50,269 bases of DNA, taken from assembly GCA_017535665.1 (NCBI GenBank), contig JAFXTS010000006.1:1-50269 (forward strand), given 5' to 3'. The DNA comes from Bacteroidales bacterium. Lineage in GTDB: Bacteria; Bacteroidota; Bacteroidia; Bacteroidales; WCHB1-69. The notes beneath the pieces were generated by a model that searched no databases, was not told the origin of the DNA, and saw only the letters and a list, made by a program, of their open reading frames with translations. Below, in pieces: positions 26,678 through 35,115 of the stretch; the first letter of the stretch is position 1; each line of letters opens with the position of its first letter. A program made the position numbers and the translations under genes.

Positions 26678-28441
26678 TTATTCAAATAATGATTCGATGA
26701 CATCGGCGTGCTTTTGGGTGATGAAACGCCGTTTGAGTTTGAGGGTAGGCGTGAGTTCGCCGGTGCTAACACCCCACTCGTAATCCATGAGGGCGAACTT
26801 CATCACACGCTCGGTCTCGCCGAGGGTGGCATTCTTCTGGTCGGCCACCTTCTTGTACTTTTTCAGCACCAGCGGATGCTTGATCATCTCCTCGTTGGTG
26901 GTGTAAGGAATCTCTTTTTTGGCGCACCACGAACGCAGGTCGGCGAAGTTGGGCACGATGAGGGCGGCGGCGAATTTCTTATTCTCACCTACCACCATAA
27001 TATTGTCAATCAGCGAGTCTTCAGCGAAAACGCTCTCCACATGGGTGGGAACGATATACTTGCCGAAGGCGGTCTTGAACATCTCTTTCTTACGACCTGT
27101 GATACGAAGTTGTCCTTCGGGTTCGAAGGCCCCCATGTCGCCGGTGTGGAACCAGCCCTCTTCGTCGATGGCCTCTTTGGTCTGCTCCTCGGCATTGAGG
27201 TAGCCTTTGGTGAGGCATGCGCCGCGGGTGAGGATTTCGCCATCTTCGGCAATCTTCACCTCCACGCCTGGCAGCGGCTGTCCTACGGTGCCGAACTTCA
27301 TGCCATCCTTGAAGAAACTGCTCACGGCGATGACCGGTGAGGTCTCGGTGAGGCCATAGCCTTCCAACACAGGCATTCCGGCTGCCCAGAAGATGCGACA
27401 GAGACGGGGCTGTATGGCCGCGCCACCCGACACGATAACGTCGATTTTGCCGCCCAGTGCATCTTTGAACTTGTTCAGTACCAACATTCTGGCAGTCTGC
27501 AGCGAGCGGTTGTACTTGCCGGAGCGTCCCTCCAACTCGTAGCGGCTGGCCACATCGTCGGCCCAGAAGAAAAGTTTCTTTTGCCGCTTGGGCAGTTTGC
27601 GGCCGGTGGCGACGAAACGGTCGTAGAATTTCTCCAGCAGTCGCGGTACCGTGGTGAAAATGGTAGGCTTCACATCCTGCAAGTCGGAGGCAATGGTGCC
27701 GATGCTTTCCGCATAATAGATGGGGATGCCGAGGTAATGCCAGGCGTAAATCATCATACGCTCGTAGATGTGGCAGAGCGGCAGGTAGCTCAGCACGCGG
27801 GTCTGCGCGTGGGTGGGCACGATGGGCAGAATGGCCTTGAAGTTGCTGATGATGTTGCGATGCGACAGCTGCACACCCTTCATCGTGCCGGTGGTGCCGG
27901 AGGTGTAGATGATGGTAGCGATATCATCGGGAGTGATACGGTCGCGTATCTCATTGAGGTATTGCACACTCGGATTAGCAACGCCTAACTCTATCACCTC
28001 GTTGAGGTGGCGGTAGCCGCGCAGGTTGCGGAAAGTATAGACATTGTCCTTCAGCTGGGGAATCTCCGAAAGAAGGTTCTCGATTTTGCGGAGAATATCC
28101 CATCCGGATACAAAAACCATCTTCACATCAGCATGGTGAAGAATATACTTGTAGTCATTCTCGCTGATGGTGGGGTAGATGGGCACATGGATGGCGCCTA
28201 ACTGCATGATGGCCATGTCGAGGAAGTTCCACTCGGGCCGTCCCGCGCTGATGGAGGCAATCTTGTCTCCCTTCTTGATGCCCAACTGCATCAGTCCGTA
28301 ACTGATGTTATTGACAATGTTGACGTACTGTTTCGTACTATAATGTTTCCATACTCCGTTCTCTTTACCACATAAAGCATCTTCCCTTGAAAAATGCGTG
28401 GCATAATGAGGGAGCAGGTCAAAAAGTCGGGTTACTTCCAT
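26678..28441 (-). CDS. fadD: Long-chain fatty-acid-CoA ligase (AMP-forming)
   Basis: The 587-residue protein belongs to the ANL adenylating superfamily and activates a fatty acid as acyl-AMP and then acyl-CoA. The ATP-binding motif IIYTSGTTGTMKGVQLSHRN is near residue 177-196, the second core motif GYGLTETSPVIAVSS near 359-373, and the hinge/adenosine segment GWFHTGDMGAFEPEGQLRIT near 428-447. It has no signal peptide or membrane helix. It lies 12 bp downstream of the small T9SS cargo gene on the same strand, so the two may be co-transcribed, although their functions look unrelated. The exact chain length is not predictable; related Bacteroidota proteins are usually annotated as long-chain ligases. 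Confidence 0.92.
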   Translation of the reverse strand: MEVTRLFDLLPHYATHFSREDALCGKENGVWKHYSTKQYVNIVNNISYGLMQLGIKKGDKIASISAGRPEWNFLDMAIMQLGAIHVPIYPTISENDYKYILHHADVKMVFVSGWDILRKIENLLSEIPQLKDNVYTFRNLRGYRHLNEVIELGVANPSVQYLNEIRDRITPDDIATIIYTSGTTGTMKGVQLSHRNIISNFKAILPIVPTHAQTRVLSYLPLCHIYERMMIYAWHYLGIPIYYAESIGTIASDLQDVKPTIFTTVPRLLEKFYDRFVATGRKLPKRQKKLFFWADDVASRYELEGRSGKYNRSLQTARMLVLNKFKDALGGKIDVIVSGGAAIQPRLCRIFWAAGMPVLEGYGLTETSPVIAVSSFFKDGMKFGTVGQPLPGVEVKIAEDGEILTRGACLTKGYLNAEEQTKEAIDEEGWFHTGDMGAFEPEGQLRITGRKKEMFKTAFGKYIVPTHVESVFAEDSLIDNIMVVGENKKFAAALIVPNFADLRSWCAKKEIPYTTNEEMIKHPLVLKKYKKVADQKNATLGETERVMKFALMDYEWGVSTGELTPTLKLKRRFITQKHADVIESLFE

Positions 28442-28453
28442 AGTAAATGGAAA

Positions 28454-29182
28454 CTATTTGACAATCAGTTTTTTGGTGGAAATGGCTTGGCCGTTGACCT
28501 CGATGGAATAGAAGTAAATTCCAGCGACGAGGTTGGAGAGGTCGATGTTGGTTTTGCCAGAAGCGTTGTTGATGGGTTGTGTATAAACGCGGTTGCCAAC
28601 GAGGCTGGTAATCACAATCTGTGCGTTATTGCCTATGGTGCGGCCTGCAAGGTCATACTGAATGGTGACGTTGGAGGTGGCAGGATTCGGGTAGGCGTTG
28701 AACAACTTGGCGGTGACAGGCTGCTCTTGAATTCCAACTTCACCTGAAATGTAGTTCACCACAACTTCTCGGGCGGGCTCGTTAAGACGCTGGTCAGCAA
28801 AACGGAAAATAACGGTGGTGATACCAACACTTCCCATCGGATTATAGACGAGGTGAAATTGTCCATCGGTGGAAGCCTCCCCGGCGGCAAGGTCAAGAGT
28901 GGCAGGTGAAACAGTAACGGATGGGTCGTAGCAACTTCCTAAGCAGAAGGTGTTGAATGACCCAGGAACCTCTGAAATCAATTCCTTAGACACGGTAATA
29001 AAAAGTGAATCGTTAGTGTTATTCTTGACACTCAACCAAATGGTATTGTCATCATCGAGATTTTCAATGTTGAGGTTCAGGGTATCAGACACCTCTTCAT
29101 TATTGTAAAAAAGCTGGATGCTTTGGGAGAAAGCAGTCATCGAAAATACTGCTAACAGAAGAGATAGAGCTATCTTTTTCAT
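28454..29182 (-). CDS. Small T9SS type A cargo of unknown function
   Basis: The 242-residue protein starts with a signal peptide (MKKIALSLLLAVFSMTAFSQS) at the ATG at 29182. A longer frame from 29212 adds ten residues and is less likely because it would begin next to the promoter. The middle (about residues 20-150) looks like a beta-sandwich, with IWLSVKNNTNDSLFITVSKE and TTVIFRFADQRLNEPAREVV, resembling a lamin-tail or cell-adhesion-like fold. I do not recognise a family. The last ~80 residues are a type A sorting domain (LFNAYPNPATSNVTIQYDLA, LSNLVAGIYFYSIEV). It has its own -7 box and is divergent from the META lipoprotein gene. Confidence 0.85.
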   Translation of the reverse strand: MKKIALSLLLAVFSMTAFSQSIQLFYNNEEVSDTLNLNIENLDDDNTIWLSVKNNTNDSLFITVSKELISEVPGSFNTFCLGSCYDPSVTVSPATLDLAAGEASTDGQFHLVYNPMGSVGITTVIFRFADQRLNEPAREVVVNYISGEVGIQEQPVTAKLFNAYPNPATSNVTIQYDLAGRTIGNNAQIVITSLVGNRVYTQPINNASGKTNIDLSNLVAGIYFYSIEVNGQAISTKKLIVK

Positions 29183-29209
29183 AGTTATAAGTTTTATTAT
29201 TTCACGATG

Positions 29210-29217
29210 CAAAATTA
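29210..29217 (-). promoter_or_regulatory. Bacteroidota -7 box for the small T9SS cargo
   Basis: TAATTTTG on the minus strand fits TAnnTTTG, 28 bp before the ATG at 29182. Confidence 0.6.
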
Positions 29218-29298
29218 CATGATTTTTTCAAATCAAACATGATGATAGACAATAAAATTTTTTAAAGGTTCAAAATTTTATTATTTCCGAAATTCGTG

Positions 29299-29306
29299 TA
29301 AATTTG
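29299..29306 (+). promoter_or_regulatory. Bacteroidota -7 box for META-nadC-DUF748
   Basis: TAAATTTG fits TAnnTTTG, 44 bp before the ATG of the META-domain lipoprotein gene. Confidence 0.6.
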
Positions 29307-29350
29307 CAACCGCTAATTTTATCGTTCTCAAACTTTAAAAACATTAGAAA

Positions 29351-29842
29351 ATGAAAAGGATATTGTTGATTCTCCTTGCGGTATCATTGTGCGCCTGCGG
29401 GTGCAAGACCACCAAAAATTCGGCCGACAAGCCAGAAGCCGCCCCTGTGGCCTCCACATCAGATAATGATAAACCCGCCTACAAGCTCACGGAAACGAAG
29501 TGGATGCTGACGCATATCAACACACAGGAAATCGGCGATTGCCCAGAAAGTCCGTACATGGTCTTCACCGGCGATCGCATCTCGGGAAACCTCGGCTGCA
29601 ACTCGTTCTTCGGCACATTTTATGCGAATAAGAATGGAAAAATCGACATCGAATATACGGGTTCCACCAAGAAACTCTGTAGCGAAATGCAGGTCGAGAG
29701 AGATTTTATCTCCGCTCTTAAAGTGGACAAAAAATCTTATGTCATCACCGGTGATTTATTGATCATCAGAGGGGAGAAAATGATGGAAGATGGTTCGAAA
29801 AGAGAAATGGAGGTGCTCCGATTCAAAGCAGAAGAAAAATAG
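29351..29842 (+). CDS. META/HslJ-domain lipoprotein
   Basis: The 163-residue precursor has a lipoprotein signal (MKRILLILLAVSLCACGC) with more than one possible lipobox cysteine, so it should be anchored in a membrane. A lysine- and proline-containing linker is followed by a META domain at about residues 45-160: TETKWMLTHINTQEIGD, MVFTGDRISGNLGCNSFFGT and a C-terminal VLRFKAEEK. META/HslJ proteins are small beta-rich envelope proteins linked in other bacteria to heat shock, novobiocin resistance or motility, but no biochemical activity is established. It lies 34 bp before nadC and is probably first in a three-gene unit. Confidence 0.88.
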   Translation: MKRILLILLAVSLCACGCKTTKNSADKPEAAPVASTSDNDKPAYKLTETKWMLTHINTQEIGDCPESPYMVFTGDRISGNLGCNSFFGTFYANKNGKIDIEYTGSTKKLCSEMQVERDFISALKVDKKSYVITGDLLIIRGEKMMEDGSKREMEVLRFKAEEK

Positions 29843-29876
29843 AGTTAAGAGGTGTGCTAATTTGTTCTAATTTATT

Positions 29877-30719
29877 ATGAATCAAGAAGAAATTATTAGA
29901 CAAAGTATCTTGGAAGATGTGGGCGATGGCGACCACTCTTCGTTGGCTTGCATTGATGCAGACCGCATGGGACAAATGAAATTGTTGGTGAAACAGAATG
30001 GCATTCTCGCCGGTGTGGAGGTGGCTAAAACGGTGCTGAATATCGTGGATCCCACTATCACGATGGAGCAATTCCTGCATGACGGCGACGCGGTTAAGGT
30101 AGGCGATGTGGCCTTCATCATCCACGGCCCCGTCAGGAGTATGCTCACTGCCGAACGTACCCTGCTCAACTTCATGCAGCGCATGAGCGGCATCGCCACC
30201 ACGGCTCGTAAATATGCTGATATGGTGGCGGGTACGCATACCACCATCCTCGACACCCGCAAAACCACCCCCAACATGCGCATCTTCGAGAAGTATGCCG
30301 TGAAGGTGGGCGGCGCCTCCAACCATCGCTTCGGACTTTTCGATATGGTGATGCTGAAAGACAACCATATCGACTTTGCCGGCGGCATCGAGCAAGCTAT
30401 CGACAAAACCCACACTTACCTGAAATCCAAAGGGTTGAATCTTAAAATCGAGGTGGAGACCCGCTCGTTAGACGATGTGCGGCGCGTGCTGGCACATGGC
30501 GGCGCCGACCGCATCATGTTCGACAACTTCTCGGTGGAACAATGCCGCGAAGCCGTGGGTATTGTAGCCGGACGCTGCGAAACGGAAGCCTCCGGCGGCA
30601 TTACCGATGAGACTCTCCGCGCCTACGCCGAAACCGGTGTGGACTTTATCTCCGTGGGTGCCCTTACCCATCATATCAGCAGTCTCGACATGAGCCTGAA
30701 ATTCTGTAAGAATGAATAG
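29877..30719 (+). CDS. nadC: Nicotinate-nucleotide pyrophosphorylase (carboxylating)
   Basis: The 280-residue enzyme (quinolinate phosphoribosyltransferase) converts quinolinate and PRPP to nicotinate mononucleotide, CO2 and PPi in de novo NAD synthesis. Family marks are RTLLNFMQRMSGIATTARKY, the substrate-binding LDTRKTTPNMRIFEKYAVKV, GGASNHRFGLFDMVMLKDNH, and the barrel segments KIEVETRSLDDV and SGGITDETLRAYAETGVDFI. The length is normal and all conserved basic and acidic residues I can check are present. No nadA or nadB is in the window. Confidence 0.97.
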   Translation: MNQEEIIRQSILEDVGDGDHSSLACIDADRMGQMKLLVKQNGILAGVEVAKTVLNIVDPTITMEQFLHDGDAVKVGDVAFIIHGPVRSMLTAERTLLNFMQRMSGIATTARKYADMVAGTHTTILDTRKTTPNMRIFEKYAVKVGGASNHRFGLFDMVMLKDNHIDFAGGIEQAIDKTHTYLKSKGLNLKIEVETRSLDDVRRVLAHGGADRIMFDNFSVEQCREAVGIVAGRCETEASGGITDETLRAYAETGVDFISVGALTHHISSLDMSLKFCKNE

Positions 30720-30736
30720 TTTACCATTATTTTAGT

Positions 30737-33082
30737 ATGAATACACAAAATGACGACCTCGCTGCGAAAAGCAGCCCCGTTGCGGAATCCCAAAATACCG
30801 AGCCAGCTCCCGTAGCCGAACAGACAGCCGACAAGGCTTCTGAAGTATCGAAAGATGAGGAGAAGCCCAAGAAAAAGCGCAAACGCAAGCCGCTTCGTAA
30901 ATCACTTAAGGTGCTGATTATCATTGCTGCTGTGCTGGTGGGACTCTTCTTGCTGCTCGCCGCCATCGTTTCGCCCGTGGCCCACTGGTATATCGAAAAA
31001 CATAGCAAGGACTTGTGCGGCCGTGTGGTCACGATGGACGACCTCCATATCAACCTCTTCACGGGTTCGGTAGAGATTGAAGGACTGGTGGCACTGGAGC
31101 ATAACGACAAGGATACCTGTCTGGCCTTCGACCGCCTGTTTGTAGATATGTCGTTGTGGAAATTGTTAGGCAAGACGGTGCAACTCAATGAGATAACCTT
31201 GGAGAAACCGCTGGTGGTCATCGTGCAGTATCCGGGTCGTTTCAATTTCACCGACATCTGCGAGTTTTATAAAGATGACGATGACGACGATGATAAAGAA
31301 AGTACTTGGGTGGTGGATTTGCGCAACATCAGTCTGACAGGCGGCAATGCCGTTTACCACGATGCCGCTGTGGGAAGCCGTTTCGACCTTAAACAGCTGG
31401 CAGTCAAGATTCCCCGTATCTATTTCAGCACCGAGAAAACCGACTTCGGCATAGACCTGAAGTTCGACAATGGCGGCGGCCTCAACGTGAAACTGCTTTA
31501 CGGCATGAAGAGCAGCGAGTATGACCTGTCGCTCGTGCTGACCGATTTTCAGTTGGATGCCATCGCTCCCTATCTGCGTCAGTACCTCAATATCAATGAT
31601 TTTGGTGGAAAACTCACGGCTAAACTCAACCTCATCGGCAATACCGACCATATTTTGGAAGTGGTGGCCAAGGGCGATGTGAAAATATCAGATGTGTTCG
31701 CCACCGACCCGAGCAACAAACGCCTTGCCGCCGTGCGAAGCATCACGTTGGAGGGCATCAATGCCGACACCAAGAAGTCGGATTATTACATGAAAAAGTT
31801 AGAGGTGGCAGGCATTCATTTCGACTATGAGGTTTTCGCTGACCATCACACGTTCGACAATCTCGTGAAAGGCAGTTCCGCACCTGCGGATACGGTGCAA
31901 ACTGCTGCCGACACCTCCAGCAAGTCGTCTCTCCATCTGCTTGTGGATGAACTGGTAGTCACGGAATCTTCCCTCAACTATATCGATCATACCATGCACC
32001 ATGAGGTGAATGTGCCTGTGTCGGGTATCAACATCCGCTGCATGCATTTCGACCCCGATGCGCCCATCAGCCTCGGCTTGAAAGCGCTGGTAGGGGAGAG
32101 CGGCGAACTGATGGCCAACTGCGACGGCAGCCTCACCGATTTCAGCAACATGAAGCTGAATGTGTTCCTCAAGAATTTCAAACTCACCTACGCTTCGCCG
32201 TATGCGGTTGAGTATTTCGCCTATCCTATCACCGACGGTGTGCTCTCGTTTGCCAGTACCAACACACTGGTCAATAATAATATTTCGAGCCAAAATAAGG
32301 TGGATATTTTTAACTGTCAGGTTGATAAGAAATTAAAAGACTTCAAACCCGAGTACAACATCCCGATGCGGGCTGCCGTGTATATCCTCACCGATCGCAA
32401 GGGCAACATCCAGGTTGACCTGCCGGTGTCGGGCAACATCAACGACCCGACCTTCTCGTACCGCAAGATTATCTTCAAGACCCTATGTAATCTGATTGTC
32501 AAGGTGGTAACTGCACCGGTCGATTTCCTCGTGAAGGCCATCAATGGCGAGCCTGACCTGTTCGACGACATGGTTTACGACATCCGTCCGCAAGGACTGG
32601 GCAGCGAGTCGTCAGACCGGCTCAATAAGATTGCCGATGCTATGAAACAGAAGCCTGAACTGCATCTTACCATTCAGCAATCTGTTGATATAGAAGAGAA
32701 TATAAACGAGTATGCGCTTTTTAACGCACAGAAAGAGTATTATATGCAGAAGCATCCCGGCCAGCTGACGATGGAGGATTTCAACAATATCCGCGCCATC
32801 AAACCGACCAACAAGGATTTTGTGGATTATGTGAACAAGCGTTTGGAAGGAAACACCTCAACTCCTATCGACATCTATGCGAAGTGCGTGGCACTGTATG
32901 ACCGTCAGGTATTGCGTCAGCAGATAGATGCCAATATTGAAAGAAGGAACCAGCAGATTGTCAATCACTTGGCTACGCAAGGCATTGGCCGCGACCGGGT
33001 GGATGTGCTGGGTTTGGGTGACAAGAAGACCCCGAAGGGAAAGACCTTGGTATCGTTCAGCGTGCGGATGCCGGAAGAGTAG
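30737..33082 (+). CDS. DUF748 (AsmA-like) envelope protein
   Basis: The 781-residue protein has a charged cytoplasmic N-terminus (about 55 residues, Lys/Arg-rich KKKRKRKPLRK), one membrane helix at about 58-80 (VLIIIAAVLVGLFLLLAAIV), and a long periplasmic part. Its opening GRVVTMDDLHINLFTGSVEI is typical of DUF748. DUF748 proteins are related to AsmA-type bridge proteins thought to help lipid transport or envelope homeostasis. An acidic run of seven Asp (residues about 180-186) breaks the first periplasmic domain. The C-terminal segment with DVLGLGDKKTPKGKTLVSFS is typical for the family. It is 17 bp after nadC, so it is in the same transcript, but a shared function is not evident. Confidence 0.85.
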   Translation: MNTQNDDLAAKSSPVAESQNTEPAPVAEQTADKASEVSKDEEKPKKKRKRKPLRKSLKVLIIIAAVLVGLFLLLAAIVSPVAHWYIEKHSKDLCGRVVTMDDLHINLFTGSVEIEGLVALEHNDKDTCLAFDRLFVDMSLWKLLGKTVQLNEITLEKPLVVIVQYPGRFNFTDICEFYKDDDDDDDKESTWVVDLRNISLTGGNAVYHDAAVGSRFDLKQLAVKIPRIYFSTEKTDFGIDLKFDNGGGLNVKLLYGMKSSEYDLSLVLTDFQLDAIAPYLRQYLNINDFGGKLTAKLNLIGNTDHILEVVAKGDVKISDVFATDPSNKRLAAVRSITLEGINADTKKSDYYMKKLEVAGIHFDYEVFADHHTFDNLVKGSSAPADTVQTAADTSSKSSLHLLVDELVVTESSLNYIDHTMHHEVNVPVSGINIRCMHFDPDAPISLGLKALVGESGELMANCDGSLTDFSNMKLNVFLKNFKLTYASPYAVEYFAYPITDGVLSFASTNTLVNNNISSQNKVDIFNCQVDKKLKDFKPEYNIPMRAAVYILTDRKGNIQVDLPVSGNINDPTFSYRKIIFKTLCNLIVKVVTAPVDFLVKAINGEPDLFDDMVYDIRPQGLGSESSDRLNKIADAMKQKPELHLTIQQSVDIEENINEYALFNAQKEYYMQKHPGQLTMEDFNNIRAIKPTNKDFVDYVNKRLEGNTSTPIDIYAKCVALYDRQVLRQQIDANIERRNQQIVNHLATQGIGRDRVDVLGLGDKKTPKGKTLVSFSVRMPEE

Positions 33083-33112
33083 GGGAGTTGAAAATTGAGA
33101 ACTGAAAATTGG

Positions 33113-33138
33113 GGGCTAGGACAGTAAGTTGTCAGCCC
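33113..33138 (+). terminator. Probable terminator after DUF748
   Basis: An interrupted stem (GGGCT/AGCCC and GACA/TGTC with a 2-nt bulge, 6-nt loop) is followed by a T-rich stretch. It sits between convergent genes and may serve both strands. Confidence 0.5.
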
Positions 33139-33143
33139 TCAGT

Positions 33144-33668
33144 TTATTTTACCCGGGTGCAGCGAGTGTCGAGCTGGTTTTCTTGGATGATTTTATTCAG
33201 TTCCTTGGCGGCGTCGGTGTAGGTGTGGCGCGGTCCGCAGTCCCACATCTCCAATATCGGGTCTTTATCCAATATCTTCTGGTACAAGTCGTTGGGTACG
33301 TGTTGCATGTTGGCGTACTCCTCGTAGGTGTAGGAAAGGAAGGCGATATTGGGGGAGATGCCGCGGTTGTCGAGCCAGTAGCCGTTGCGCAGGGGCGTGG
33401 GCGTGGCGAGTTTGCCGTTGGTGTAAAGGTCGGTGGGGGCAGGGAAGAAGGTGATGCGGTTGTTGGCATACCCCACGAACACATTTTGCGAGTAGTCGTT
33501 GCGGGTTTTATAGATATAGGTAGGCGGTGAGGCGACAGCTGCAGGGGCCGTTGCCGGCTTTTGCGTTTGTGCCTGCGGGGCAGGGGTGTTGTTTTCGACG
33601 GCCTTTTTCTGTGTGTGACAGCTAAAAAGAGCGATGGAGAGTATGCTCAAAACGATGATTTTTTTCAT
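33144..33668 (-). CDS. Small lipoprotein of unknown function
   Basis: The 174-residue precursor starts at the ATG at 33668 with a lipoprotein signal (MKKIIVLSILSIALFSC) and a clear lipobox LFSC. A low-complexity Ala/Pro/Thr/Gln linker (about residues 24-48) follows, then a compact domain of about 125 residues (TYIYKTRNDYSQNVFVGYAN, RNGYWLDNRGISPNIAFLSY) containing two cysteines (WDCGP and DTRCTR). I do not recognise the family. A longer frame from 33704 would start inside the promoter box and is unlikely. It is a single-gene unit divergent from yebC. Confidence 0.8.
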   Translation of the reverse strand: MKKIIVLSILSIALFSCHTQKKAVENNTPAPQAQTQKPATAPAAVASPPTYIYKTRNDYSQNVFVGYANNRITFFPAPTDLYTNGKLATPTPLRNGYWLDNRGISPNIAFLSYTYEEYANMQHVPNDLYQKILDKDPILEMWDCGPRHTYTDAAKELNKIIQENQLDTRCTRVK

Positions 33669-33693
33669 TTTTCTAAAATTTTGAATTGCGCTG

Positions 33694-33701
33694 CAAAAAT
33701 A
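33694..33701 (-). promoter_or_regulatory. Bacteroidota -7 box for the small lipoprotein
   Basis: TATTTTTG on the minus strand fits TAnnTTTG, 26 bp before the ATG at 33668. Confidence 0.6.
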
Positions 33702-33727
33702 CAATTTTATTTTCCAAAAAAAGTGTG

Positions 33728-33735
33728 TAAATTTG
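33728..33735 (+). promoter_or_regulatory. Bacteroidota -7 box for yebC
   Basis: TAAATTTG fits TAnnTTTG, 34 bp before the yebC ATG. It is divergent from the lipoprotein promoter 27 bp away. Confidence 0.6.
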
Positions 33736-33769
33736 CAGCCGATTTTTTTAACACTAAAAACCTTATACT

Positions 33770-34480
33770 ATGGGTCGAGCATTTGAATATAGAAAAGCAA
33801 GAAAACTGAAACGTTGGGGGAACATGGCACGCGTGTTCACCCGTCTGGGAAAAGAAATTACGATGGCTGCCAAAGCCGGCGGTCCCGATCCCGACACCAA
33901 CTCGAAACTGCGTCTGCTCATTCAGAACGCACGTTCCGAAAATATGCCGAAAGACAATGTGGAGAGAGCTATTAAGCGCGCATTCGAGAAGGACACTTCC
34001 GACTACAAGGAGCTGGTATATGCTGGTACCGCGCCTCATGGCATCGCAGTGGTTATCGAAGCCGCTACCGACAACAACCAGCGCACCGTCGCCAACCTCC
34101 GCAGCTACTTCAACAAACTCGGCGGCTCCTTCGGAAGCCCCAACATGCACGACTTCCTCTTTGACCGGAAGTGCAACTTCGTGGTAGCCAACAAGCCCGG
34201 CACCGACATTGAAGAACTCGAACTTGAGCTCATTGACTGCGGCTGCGACGAAATCTTCGTTGACGGTGACGACATTGTGGCTTACGCCGATTTCCAAAGC
34301 TTCGGTCCGATGCAGAAGTATTTTGAGGATAACGGATTCGAAATCAAGAGTTTCAAATTTGAAAGAATTCCCCACGACCTCAAGAAACTCACCGATGAAC
34401 AGCGCGAGGAAGTGGAGAAGCTTCTCGAGAAAATTGAAGACGACGAGGACGTTACCAATGTTTTTACTAATATGGAGTAA
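33770..34480 (+). CDS. YebC/PmpR/TACO1 family protein
   Basis: The 236-residue protein is a clear YebC-family member: MGRAFEYRKARKLKRWGNMA at the start, then KAGGPDPDTNSKLRLLIQNA, ARSENMPKDNVERAIKRA and the C-terminal acidic tail. YebC proteins were first described as transcription regulators. More recent work links several of them to translation, relieving ribosome stalls such as at proline-rich stretches. It is cytoplasmic and of normal length. It is first in a cluster with the pRiA4 ORF3-like gene, miaA and maf, several of which concern translation or nucleotide quality. A dedicated promoter precedes it. Confidence 0.93.
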   Translation: MGRAFEYRKARKLKRWGNMARVFTRLGKEITMAAKAGGPDPDTNSKLRLLIQNARSENMPKDNVERAIKRAFEKDTSDYKELVYAGTAPHGIAVVIEAATDNNQRTVANLRSYFNKLGGSFGSPNMHDFLFDRKCNFVVANKPGTDIEELELELIDCGCDEIFVDGDDIVAYADFQSFGPMQKYFEDNGFEIKSFKFERIPHDLKKLTDEQREEVEKLLEKIEDDEDVTNVFTNME

Positions 34481-34521
34481 CACTCAGTAAACCAGTGTAT
34501 TAACCTTTAATCTTTGTCATC

Positions 34522-35115
34522 ATGTATTTCTACAAATTCAGGGTCTATTACGACGAAGTAGAGGATTTTGTTAGAGATATTGAAATCCTTTCCAACGACA
34601 ATTTCGAGAATTTTCATAAAATTCTGCTCTCTTCTATCGGTCTCGACGGACAGGAGCTCGCCTCTTTCTACATCTGCGACTCCAAATGGAACAAGCAGAA
34701 GGAGATTTCTTTGATGGATATGGGCGATGATAGCGAGAAGGAAGAGCCTGAATATGAGGAAGGTGACGAATTTTCACTCCGCTCCAAGCTGCCCATCTCG
34801 GTGATGAAAGACTCGCTGTTGAAGGACTTTATCACCGACCCGCACCAGCATATTATGTACGAGTACGACTTCCTGAATCCCAAGGTGTTCTACATCGAAC
34901 TGCTGAAGGTGCTACAGACGGAGGATGGCCAGGGTTTCCCGCGTTGTACTCACAAGGAAAAGGAGTTGCCGAAACAGGTGAAACAGCAGCCGCTGCCTAA
35001 TCCTGATGACGGTTTCGACGAGCTGTTGGAAGAGGAGGATGATTTGGATGGAGGCTTTGAAGAAGGTTACGACGATCTTGATTTGAACGGGTTAAGTGAA
35101 TTTTCCGATTTATAG
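34522..35115 (+). CDS. pRiA4b ORF-3-like (IS1096 TnpR-like) domain protein
   Basis: The 197-residue protein has an N-terminal domain (about residues 1-140) of the pRiA4b ORF-3 type: MYFYKFRVYYDEVEDFVRDI, SFYICDSKWNKQKEIS and HIMYEYDFLNPKVFYIELLK. Domains like this were first noted beside transposons, but Bacteroidota carry a stand-alone chromosomal copy next to miaA, and there is no transposase here. The C-terminal ~50 residues are very acidic (EELLEEEDDLDGG). The function is unknown. The end overlaps the miaA GTG start by 20 nt, so the two are translationally coupled, which may hint at a role near tRNA modification. I rate the family call higher than any functional guess. Confidence 0.8.
   Translation: MYFYKFRVYYDEVEDFVRDIEILSNDNFENFHKILLSSIGLDGQELASFYICDSKWNKQKEISLMDMGDDSEKEEPEYEEGDEFSLRSKLPISVMKDSLLKDFITDPHQHIMYEYDFLNPKVFYIELLKVLQTEDGQGFPRCTHKEKELPKQVKQQPLPNPDDGFDELLEEEDDLDGGFEEGYDDLDLNGLSEFSDL

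Noticed and set aside
31267..31300. Vector or tag contamination suggested by the FLAG-like sequence
   Set aside because: The stretch is embedded in a normal DUF748 gene with native flanks and natural codon mixture.
34522..35115. Mobile element, because the domain is named after IS1096 TnpR
   Set aside because: No transposase, inverted repeats or target duplication is present; the gene is coupled to miaA.
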